Source: Anodontia alba (lineage: Eukaryota; Mollusca; Bivalvia; Lucinida; Lucinidae). Taken from it: a stretch of 64,000 nt of DNA. Positions 46,064 through 58,400 of this stretch are shown here, piece after piece (positions within the stretch are counted from its first letter, which is position 1; the number at the start of each line of letters is the position of its first letter). The stretch is from the NCBI GenBank assembly GCA_964016985.1, contig OZ024821.1:92928093-92992092 (forward strand), in the 5' to 3' direction. The notes beneath the pieces are model-generated. The model saw only the letters and a list, made by a program, of their open reading frames with translations. It was not told the DNA's origin and ran no database searches. The position numbers and the translations under genes were made by a program.

Positions 46064-49000
46064 GTACGCAAAATAAAAAAAAAAAAAAGATATAAGTGAA
46101 GGTACACAGAAAATGCCACGATCAAGAAGTACCGCCTTCCAGAGGTACCAGTAGAAGGAACAAATAATGGCATAACAAACGCCAGATATGAAACCGTCGA
46201 CGTATTAACAAAGAAGAACTGCGACAGAGAAATCGCCTTGTAATGGTCAGTAGAGAAAAACTGCTATTATCAGCCATAATTAATTAATGATCTTGGATAG
46301 GCATACACGATAAAAATTTACCCTTTCGTCCCTGAGTTTCTGAAAAAGACTCTTCCATCCTTGAATTTGGACACTTCCACTGATGCAAATAGGGATTTCA
46401 AAACCAAGTCACAGTTGTTCAAAGCGTCGTTAGCTTAACGAGCTCGTAAGTGGTCAAATTGTTAACTGTTCTAATAAGTACAATATCAAATTCACAAGAA
46501 TGTTTGCTAAAAAAATGTGAGTAGCTTTTACAAATGCAAAATCTACTCTTATTTTTTAGCAAAAATATTAGTAAATATGCCATATTTAATGATCAAAGTT
46601 TTAACGATAGTTTAACTAACGACATTGTAGTTTTAAACAACTGAGCCCAAACTGGCAAACAGTATAAATCCTGACGAGATGGCTCGTCACAAGCTGTCTC
46701 ATCTGGGTCTACACTATTTGCAAATGTAGCCAGTTTGGTCTATAGGCCTGAGAGGGTTAATAAATATTCAACATTGTTCAGGGTAAGTTTCAGGCGATAA
46801 ACATACCTTCATCGTATTCTGTGCACCATAGATTCAGTACAAATACATGCCCTGCTGCCCAGTGTCGTATGGGCACAGACGAAAGCATGTGTACATATAC
46901 GAGCGCACATACACACACTCATCAGTTCTGTGTAAGCGAGCTATTATTAAAGGGGCCGTGACTTCCTCCATGAACATACCAACAAACAATAATCTAGGCT
47001 GGATAAAGTGTATCTTGTGCAGTAACTTTTGCTACAAAGTATACACTTAATGACCTTGATTACCTAAGTGTTTCAAGTAAACAACAGCTTATCACGTACA
47101 CACCAAGACTTTATTCGTTGTAGCTGTTTTTGTTTGTTTGTTTTTCTGTATGTGTTGTGATGCTAGCATTGTGGTCACCGTCTTCAATAGCTGCCAACTT
47201 TGCTTTCTGTTCTACCAATTGTTTTGTAATGCTAGCATTTTGGTCACCATCAACAGCTGCCCATTTTGTTTTCTGTTTTAATTGTTGTGCTTAAGAGTAG
47301 TATCGGGACCCAGGGTGAAGTTGGCTACCTGTAAAAGTGCTTTAAACCCCCCCGGTGGTTTGCTCTACCGACCGTTCTAAGGCGGTGGTCCCGGTGTTAG
47401 TTTTACTCTTTGTTGCTTTGTGGTTTATTCTACGAGGCGATTTGTTGTATGTCTTTCCGTGTGTCATTTTGTTCTAGTGTTTTTCAGTCCTTTTAGTATT
47501 GCGATTACCTCGCTTGGGGAAGAGAGAGAGCTAATCTTAGTGTTTTCCGTACGTTTGTTCGGTTTGTGCTTGTTTAGATTTGTCGGTTTCCTCTTCCTCT
47601 TGGGGTCTGGAAAGGGCTGCGGTTTGTGATTGTGGCACTCCCTGGACTTTTCTCTTACCTTTTTTTTTCATCTTAACAATCGAATATCGCTTAAGCTGTT
47701 GGTAAGGGGACGTGTATGCAGCCTTACAAACTAACAAACTACAATGCTGTATATGAAGAGACTTAATAAAACCGAGTTTCCGATTTTCGTCCTTTTGAGT
47801 GTTCTTTGTTTAAAGGCTCCATATTCCTCAAAAATAGGTATTTTTGATACAAGAAAGGTTTAATAAATCGATAAATAGTATTAATACGGTCATAAAATGT
47901 GGCATCTGACAGCCTGTAAAATGCAAGTTAGTCTCTCGTTCTCTAAGTGGATCAAAAATGAAACGATTTTTTTATCATATCTCTGAATTATTGTTGGCAA
48001 CATTAATTCAGAGAAACGATAAAGAATCATTTCATTTCAAGAACAAGAGACAAACTGAAGTTTTACAGGCTGTTAGGTGCCACATTTCATGATTGTTTGA
48101 TTACCATATATCAATTTATCAAACCTTACTTGGATAATAAAATGTCTGTTTTTGAGGAACATGGAGCCTTTAAAAATGCAACCTTTTCGATTTTTATTCA
48201 ACACATCCAAACTGAGCTTATATACCAAATGCATGTGCAATAAATAAAATTTAAATCTAAAGGGTTGCCTTTGGAAGCAAAGAATACACAAAATAATGAA
48301 AATCGGAGACTCGGTTTTATTAAGTTTCATCATAAACAGCTATGTAGTTTGCGATGCTGTATACGACACTTAGCAGTGCCTAGCATGAGCTCAATGATCC
48401 CGAAGGAAATAAAAAATACACCAAAAACCAAAGAGCTAGGATATTCATTCTTGTTCACCACACGTCTGTTCGATGAATAAAATGACTAATTCAGATTCAT
48501 GATCCTCTCCTGTGCAGTTTGAAAGGCAGTGTCCGGGGAATACGAACTCACCACGGAGGGACTGGAGGATTATATCGAATAGTTGGAGTATACAGTGCCC
48601 ACCAACGTTGACCTGCCTACCAACAAACTAAACCTCAAATCTTTAATTTACTATGGAATATTACTGTTGCATTTGTTTGGCATACCGTTTGTGACGGTTG
48701 TTCAAAATTAACATTTGACCACAATAATTGACCCTGGATACATAACAATCTTGTTTTTATTTCTGTGTAAATTGCATGTACCGGTATATCTGTATATGCT
48801 ATAAGAAACACTTTTATTTTCAAGATTTGGTCCGAAGCAATTGAGGTCCTTAAAGAATTGGATGTCCCCAATCCTGAAGATGTTGCAGTTGTCATAAAAC
48901 AACAAGAAATGATAATTTCAATATGTGGTGTAAAGAAAGCTGTAGGTGAGCTATCACAGAGAGTAAGTGATGCTTTGGCAGAAATAGAAAAAAAAGTAAT

Positions 49001-52000
49001 GGAAAATACGCGAAACATCACGAAGAAAGTCAAACTAAAAATGTTTCAGCTGTCTTTACTGAATTCAGTTCGATTCTTCGACCCAAAAAACTTCAGTGGA
49101 TTCGGCGTTACTCTTAATGTGGAGAGTAGAGAAATTACGTTCGAAGGCCAGAAATCTAGGGTTGATCAGGTGATAACAAGTATGTATGAACAGCTGAAGG
49201 CTTTTACCAAGACGAGTTTCCCTGCGAGCAAAGGTTACAAGGATATGATGTTTGAAAAGGAAGTTAGGGACTACATTAAGAGAAAGATGATTCAACAAAA
49301 AATTATTGGAGTATGGGATGTTGTTAAAGGAGAAGACCAGGTTCACATGTACAGTAAAACCGAGAAACAAGCACAGACTGCAGTTGATATCGTTCTGAAA
49401 TGTTTACTTCAGAAGATAATTCCATTAGATCTCACAATGGAGGAAATAATATATGGAGATCCTGGAAAAGACATGATTGCAAAACTAACTACAAACCATC
49501 AAGGTCTATTGAAATTTGAGAAATCAACTGGTCAGCTACTTGTTATTACAGTAGATTATTTAATGAATGAGATATGCGAAGAGGTTAAACAGTTTCTTGA
49601 TTTGCATGTGATCAGGGATGATTTCATGAATGTTTCTTCTGGGACCTTGTGTTTCATTGATCGGTTTTGTCGTGACCGCTTGGAACATATTGAAAACCAA
49701 TACAAAAGCCTATCAGTAATAATTGAACTGGTTGATGCTAAATCAAGTCAAGGCTTTAAGATAAGAGGTAAGAAGGATGGCCGTACGTTGGCTGTAAAGC
49801 AGTTGCAGAAACTGATAGAAAATGTCTGTACCGAAGAACATTCCATAACATCATCGGATGTGGATGTCAACCAATTTTTTCAAAGCACTCAAGGACGAAA
49901 TGAACTGTATGATATTGAACTGAAAGAAAAGTGCGTTCTAAAAATCAAGCCAGATAGTGAACAGTATCCTAGAAGTGCAGATGAAAGTCATCTAAAAGAA
50001 CGCGCTGTTTGCACAGTGAAATCTTGTAAAATCATTGTCTTGGAGGGTGACATTACCGAGCTTAAAGTGGATGCCATTGTCAATCCAAGGAATATTGTTA
50101 TGACAAATAATGAAGGACTTTCCGGTACAATTATAAATAAAGGTAAGACTCAGATAGATGATATCAAATACATATAAGATTTTGATATAAATACAGTCGA
50201 CTCTCGTTATCTCGACCTCGCTTATCTCGAATAACCGCTTATCTCAAAGTGAAAATCTGGTCCCTGTTTTAACATGGAAATCTAACAACAGGTAATAAAA
50301 TATTGTGGAAAAGAGGAGAAATTGCTCCACAATTTCTCCTCTTTTCCGCAATATTTTGAATATATGTAATTCAGGAGTTAAATTACGTATTTATTTTATT
50401 AACTGTGGTTGTTCGATTTATTGTTTTCCTCAGTTCCGCGAATCTGATATGTCGAGGTATGGATGTCTCGAAGTGTTTCAGAGAGTCCCTTGGGCTTTGA
50501 GATAACGAGAGTCGACTGTAAGCTTTATAAGATTGTACACTTATGAATACTGTTTTCATTTATGTGAGTGTTCTTAGATGTCACGTTTGTATTTTCACAA
50601 GAATTTACATACATGATTGGAATTCGATAGGTTTATGGTTTTTGATCCTGCACCTAATTTCTGTGCTTTGCTGTATACAATTTTACTGCCCGCAGATGAT
50701 CAGTTTGAAAATGGGTAAAGTAGCTAGTAGTTAAAGTAACTGCTGTGGCGAAGTTGAATAAGATTTAGTGTTGCTAATGTGATTTTTTTGTTGACGTAAA
50801 TACGCAAAACTGCATACATATACACGACTGGCTTAGGTAATGAATATATTGCAAATCACAGATATTGAATAACTATCTAAAGCTGATATTTTTCAGGAGG
50901 GTACGACATACAAAAGGAGTGTGACACATTTCGGGGCAAACATGACATATCATATTGTGATGTTTTCGTTGGTAAACCAGGCGCTCTTCTGTGTAAATAT
51001 ATATTCCATGTAATCTCACCTGAATGGAGAGGGGGAGTACAAAACGAAGAAAAGTTACTGCGAAATACTGTGGAGAATTGTCTAGATAAAATGTCGGAGA
51101 AAAATATATCTTCTATAGCTTTTCCGGCAATTGGTACTGGGATATTTAGATTCCCGAGGAACAAGGCTTTGTCAAACATCGTTAGGGCTATAATATCCTC
51201 TCCGAAGGACAAAATTCGAGAAGTTTATCTTTGTGGAACTCGTGATGAAGTTGTAAATGAATTTATCATAGAACTAGAACGTCAGTTGGAAGGAGTGACA
51301 TTGACGAAAAACGGAGACACACATAAGGAAATTGAAGAAGGTAAAGTTCTAGCGATAATACCTTAGTCATAACTATGTTACCCAAACTAATCTAATGTCA
51401 TCTTTTAAGTACATAATTGTTAAAAGAAAAAACATTTGTAATAGAAATACTACAGAACATAAGTACAACAATGAAAGTAACGCTTTGGAACGGTCAGTAA
51501 TAAATTACCTTGTGTGTATGTGTGTGGTGGGGCGGGGAGTAGGGAAGGGGGCTTAAGCTAGCTTTATTTCTATAGTGGTTAAATACATATTTTGGGTGGT
51601 CCAAGTAGAGGGCTTCGAAGTCTTCAAAGTTTTACACCTGTGCTTTTGTCCCATGCTTTTGTGATTTATACAGTTTGTTTATTCATCTTATTACAGCTTC
51701 ATCTTATTTCCTTGTTATTTTCACGTATGTTTGTGCGATTATATACACTGATTTTACCTTCAGTCAATTCTTATGTATTTCAGCATAAAAAGAATATCGC
51801 AAATAAACTCGGGTCAGTTCCCACCCACCACGGTAGTTTTTATTGCTGACCGTTCTTAGGCGGCGGTCTGGTGTTGGTTGTTCTTTGCGGCTGCTCATTG
51901 CGTGGCCTTTTCATGTTTTTATTCTGTTCGTTGTTTTATTGTTTCTAATTCATTGGCTCCTGCCTAACATTGTGATCAATGGAGAGGAGAGTTGGGGAAG

Positions 52001-52333
52001 AGGGAGCGGGTTGTTTTGTTTTTCTGTGGTCTGTGGCTTGTAGTGGAGGTTATATTTTATTTCCTTTGGGATCATTGCGCCCATCCTGGTTAATTTGAAA
52101 ATCGAATGCCGCTTAAGCTGGCGCTTGGGGGCGTATGCAGCCACGCAAACTACAGTGTTGCATATGAAGTGACTTAATCAAACCGATTTTCGTGATTTTG
52201 TGTGTTCTTTGTTTCCAAAGGTAATCCTTTTTGACTTTTGTGTACTTCTTGCATGGTTTGTTTGTTCTTCATCTTGCTGTCCTTGGTAGGCTATGATCTT
52301 GCATAGTGATACTTCTGCACATCTACACTGTTT

Positions 52334-52420
<87 letters not shown>

Positions 52421-55400
52421 TACAATGCATAACCTTTAAAATGATGTCTGCATATGCTATCAATGAGCGTCCTTGTTCTCACACGTGACGATATTTTTGT
52501 ATGTTTATTTTCTTTCTATTTAATCAATAAGTTTCCATTACAGTTCTTTAGCTGCCAGCATACCCCTTCCCACGCCCACATCAAAGGGATTCTGAGTGGA
52601 TTTTATATTCCTTAAGTCTTTGAAAAATTGCTGTGATTCAAACGTGTTTATCACACCAGCCGCTGGGGCATTTATCAGTTATTGTGTAACAGGCATTATT
52701 GACCTGTGCATACTATTTTTTTTCTGTCAAAATTTGAAAATATATCTCTCCAGAGCGAGAAATGTTTTGCTTTCCGGGGCTTCATGAAGTTTTACCCGGT
52801 GATGTTACTAACGTTTTAAAAACACATTAATCTTTTTAACAAAATAGAACTATTTTTATTTTTAAATTTGTTCTAGTGTTTTATTTTCATGCATATATGC
52901 CTTTTAATTATAGCCGTTTCAATACGGAACCAAGTTGATCTACCATTTTGACGCAAATTACCCTCATGGGTTGACGCGTCGTTAAACCTGAACTCATTAT
53001 CATCATCCGGTAATGTCAGCTGAAAATGAATTGTGAAAACAAAGCGCAACAAATGTACATAATCGTTCTCGTGTAAATTAACTGAAACAGTATACATACA
53101 TAGTACATGAACTTTAAAGACGGTTGGATATTTATTATGTCCCCTACCTAAGGGGAGGGGGACATATTGATTTTCGTGCGGATCCCGCTGTCGTCGGCGT
53201 CACACTTTCTTGCCTGCACAATATCTTGTAAACTAGTAGTTGGATTCTTTGCAAATGATTAGATTTTGGCGACTTTGACGTATTCAAGTTCACAGCAGTA
53301 GAAAAAAAATGAAACCTCACGGTTCGGGGACATCTGTTTTTTCTGTTACTAAATTGATTCTTTTCTAGATCATTGTCGGTTGGATGAGCTTTGATTTAAA
53401 GATTTAATATATTTCATAAGCGCATTTGCATATTTTCCTTATAATTTTGCGACAACGACATTTACATGATTTACATTACAGAAACAAAAGAGAAAACTGA
53501 ACAGATATGAGGTTGTTGTTTAAGACATTTCCATGCATACTAAGCATGGCAGGTATGAATTAAAAGTGCAGTTTATGGTGACGTAGAACTGAATAGGATG
53601 TCTTACTGATTTGCGTTATGCTGTATATACATTTAGTATGTGTACATAAAATTAAAATCTACAAGACGGACAGAAAAAGGCATATTTCAAATATAACTGC
53701 ATAGATCTAAAGGTTCAGTGATGTTTTGGGTATCAGTGAGTGAGTAAATCAAATTTATTTCAAAATATTTATGTTCTACGCACTGTTATGTAATATACGT
53801 TAAATTTTGTTTCGGATAGCTCAAGGGTATTGCTTGTTTTGAACATATCGTTCAAAACCTGCTCTCTGTCATAACCCGCACCCTAAAATTATTAACTCTC
53901 TCTCTCTAAATAAAATTGAATCTGTAAGTCTTTGCAACAACGTTGTAATACGTCTTATAGGTAAAGTATATAACAGGTGCAACCGATTTAACTTTGTGGT
54001 CACCTGACTTGGAAAACGGGGAGCAGTTCTCTTCACTAGTCATTTAGTTGTATATTAAGGCTTCTTATATCCTGTTCGTTATACCCTGAGCTAACTGTGT
54101 TTACGGCAGTATTCTGTTTTCACGTTATCCGTCCGTGTGTTCGTCCGCCCGTTTATCCATCTGTCCGTCCGTTGCATTTTGGCTTCTGATTTTAGAAGGT
54201 ATCTAATTAGCACTGCTTATGTACACTTCTTGTTTACTCGTCCTTTCGGTATCGGAGGTAGACCGCGATCTATGAGTTTGGTACTCCCTGAACTTCACTA
54301 ATATTTTGAATAAAAATCTGAATGGTTAAAAACCACGAAATATTGTATGTTAGCTTGTAACCTGAACCGCAGTTCTTAAGTACTAAAAGTGAATGAATAG
54401 ATAAAACATATTTGTTTCCTTCTTCAAAATGAGACTTCTAGCAACTTCTCGACCTCGCAGACTACAGTGTTGCATATAAAGAAACTCAATCAAACCGGGT
54501 CTCCGAGTTTCGTGATTTTGTGTGTTCTATGTTTCCAAAGGCAATCCTTTTTGACGTTTATTCTACAGCTGAAACACTCTCCTGGTATATTAATCGTTTT
54601 CCAAAGAAATCATTAGCTCCGGGCCAGTAGCTTTTTTCATTTGAGCCAGCTCACGACAAACCCTACATGTACAATAAGACATATGCGACCAGCAAAGACT
54701 CAGATCAGCCTGTGCATCCGCGCAGTCTTATCAGTCTTCGCTGTTCGCGTGTACCCTCAACAACAGCAAGGCTATTCAAAGAGGGTTAAACGAAAATCCT
54801 TGCTATACCGAGTGGATGTACATGCTGATCTGAGTATTTGCTAGTCACATAGGTCTTATTGTAGGTTTTGCTGTGCTCTGGCTCATGTAAACGTACTCGT
54901 AGTTCCCTTTGACAATGGAGGCAGATACGTTCTTGTCAGAGTGATCTCCTTTGAGGTATTCATTCACTTTACACGTTTGAGCCAGCGCACGACAATAAGA
55001 CCTGTGTGACCAAGGTTTTTGATCAGCCTGTACATCCACCCAGTATGGCCAGGTTCTTGTTTAATCCTTTCTGTATAGCCCGGAGAGGCGATCAGCGAAG
55101 ACTTTGAACAGACTGCGCGCATGCGCAGGCTGATCTTAGTCTTCGCTAGTCGCACAAGTCTGATTGGAGGCTTTGTTGTGTGCTGGCTCATGACAATGGA
55201 GGCAGATACTTTTTTGTCAGAGTAATCTCCTTTTAAGGTATCCTTTCACCTTGCATATTTACATCAAAGAGAGTGACTACACTTTTGGGGGAGGCAACTG
55301 TCAAAATTGATTTGCCTCCCTTTTGAAAGGGGGTCTATTCTTAAAGGAAAGAATTTGCCCCCAAGGGGCTTTGCTGTCCAGGAAAGCAAGAAGGAGGTCA

Positions 55401-58400
55401 CTAAAAGAGTCTCTCTTGCAATAAATGGCAGAAAATGTACCAAATATACCCTTAATTTTACGACATGCCACTTTTTGCGCAGCTCGTAAAAGTTCATGTG
55501 GTGGAAGTGAAAAATCAGTGGTGACTATAAGACGAAGACGTGAAGAAAGCTCGGAAGGCATGATACGTGACAAGAAGATCAAAATATCACTCATAAAAGG
55601 AGAATTATCACGACAAAGGGTGAGCTTATATAGTATATAGCCTTTCGAAACTTTAGGATATCCAGCTAAATATTTTCATATGTCTGCACGAAAGCATCTA
55701 CCTCGGTATTTATTAGAGATGTATGAACGATGCGAGTCAAATCAGTACAGTAATCGTAAAGAAATAAGAAAGCATATTAATATTCTTTGGTTGAAAGAGC
55801 ACCTCGTATAGAGCTATGTTGTTTAATCATAAACAAAACTTCATGCAGAGGTCCATTTAATTGTTTGTCATGGAGAAATAAGAAGGCTGTAATTTGAAAC
55901 CATGATCGTAAAATTTCTAATCTCGTGGCCTGCTTAATTTGCTATCCCAGGCACAGGTCCCTCGTGCTTTGTCTTTAAACGTATGACAAAAGCCCAAAAA
56001 GCAGATGTTATATAGCCTTAACGAAGCCTATGGACGTAACGTAGGATTAGGGCATTTTAGGTGTTTAGGGTTTAAATTTCAAGTACCTATGTTCCAGGCT
56101 CTTGCATTCCATGTAGACGGTACTGGGAGAAATTTACATATAGGCCACGTTATGCGAAAATATCTTTGGGCATATATGAACAGCGAAGGCCCAGATCAGC
56201 CTGCGTATCCGCGCAGTCTGATCAGGGCATTTGCTGTTCTCTAGCAGAATCATTGGACACTATATAATGTATCAATGGAGAGCAAATGCCCGGATGAGAC
56301 TTTGCGCATACCTGGGATGAATCTGTACGTTTTGCGCATGCTCGAAGACACATTTTCGCTTGATGCGGCGGATGTAGTTCAAGCGATATGGAACAGATAT
56401 AAACGTAAACATTCAAATGTACTGCTGTTAGTTTGTTATTGTATGCTACTTTGGGATAAAAGGGTGTGGGTGGATGTCCAATAAACCAATCATCAGGAAA
56501 ACATACCTATATAATTTTAATCCCCTTAAACCCCACTTTTATATAGTAAAACTGGGGTTTACAGGGGTATACATTATTTTTCGTTTTTCTGCTCAAAAAC
56601 ATAGATTGTGGGTACTCGTTAGAACCGCCTCGGCATATAAACAGTCAAAATAGAAGGGAAGGCAATGATCAGGAATCGATACAATTATCACACACCTCCT
56701 ATCAGAGACATCAAAGGGAAAGAAATACAAACACGAAATAACTAGACCCTAATGGAAACATCACTAGCAGAAAGCCAAACGGACAGTTACTTTCCCACAA
56801 AGTGGCCAAATGGCTATCCAAAACAAAAAGATGTAAGCGACACACACATTCAAAGACGAACTATAACAAAAATAAACCATGAAAAAAGAACCGCCTTGGA
56901 ACGGTCAGTATTTCACTGGGGGGCTTAAATCGATACAAAAGACAGCTTCCTGATTTCTGGAACCTTCATAAGAGACAATTATGCTCAACAGCCGTTTTGA
57001 TTGTTTGCAATGACGTCTTCTAGGATTTAATATATAAAGTTCTCAAAGAGAATTCTGAAAGAGATGGAGACATTTTAGACACAAGTCGCATCAAAGACAG
57101 AGGGTATTCTTCTACCAAGTTTGTGTCTTTGAGCCGAGCTGCCGCTTTGATTGGTGGGTTCGGCAGCTAAGACTGCCCATAAATTATTGTGCAATTTCTG
57201 AAAAGAATACTGCGATTCGACGAAATTCATACTAATGTTCTCTGGGTTCTGCGCCAAGTTGTTGACTTATATCCCTCCACTGTTTTAACGCTTTCATGCC
57301 TTAGGTTCTGAAGTGGATTCTCTCATCCTTGAATTTGGGCATGTCCACTGATGCAAAAGGGTGTTTCAGTTTAAAATAAACAACAGAATTTATCCTGATG
57401 AGCCATGATATATTGATCTACACTGTTTGCACGTGTATCTGTTTTGGTCTGCCGGGCTGAAAGGGTTAAAGGTTGCCAGTATAGGGATCAAACATGGTTT
57501 GTCATGCATTAACATTCGCCAGGTCCCGTGGGATGTATTGAAAACCGAGGCCGAAGGCCGCGGTTTTCAACACCTCCCAATGCATGTTAATGCATTGAAA
57601 AACCATGTTCGATCGCTATTATTGCATAAAAACTAAAAACATTTGCTACATTTCGCGTTATTTCTTGCACTATTTTGTTTCACCTTTTCACCGATGTCTC
57701 GCGAACGCATTTTCCACTGACTATGCTCGTTCTAGGGCCGCGCAGTACACATCTCGTAACGGAAGCAAATATGTGGCCCCGGAACGATTATATTGAAAGT
57801 TGCGTAGCCGTGCATTAACAGCGCGTGAATTGCCTTGTTAATACACGGCTTTTCGCATGTTAATGCACGGCTGTTAATAACGTTCGACACTGCTTTTTAT
57901 GCAATAATGTAGCTTTTGGTTGGTACTAGATGCTTTTCTCTTGGTGCTTAGCACTAGGAAGAAGAACTAGGACTAACGTTACTATGGTAGTATCACATCA
58001 GTCCTTCTGGTGTGCATCACGAAAACATGCCTATATAATTGTGACCCTCTTAAACCCCACTTTCATATAGTAAAACTGGGGTTTAAAAGGGTAAACATTA
58101 TTTTTTCTTATTTTGCCCAAAAACATAGATTGTGGGTAGTTGTTAGAACCGCCTCACCGAGGCGGTTCTAACGAGTACCTACAATCTATGTTTTGAGCAG
58201 AAATATGTAAATATATCGGCGTTTTCGTATCTGAAAATTTTCAGTTTTTGGAGGTGAATTTTTCTATATATTTGAATAGGAGTGTTTTCGTAATAAGATA
58301 CTACACTTAGGCAGCGCTATAAATGGCTGTCTGTTCTCACCGTGACATCCAGGCTGTCACGCCATGAGGGAAATTTATGGATAATGACGTTAAACTTGTT

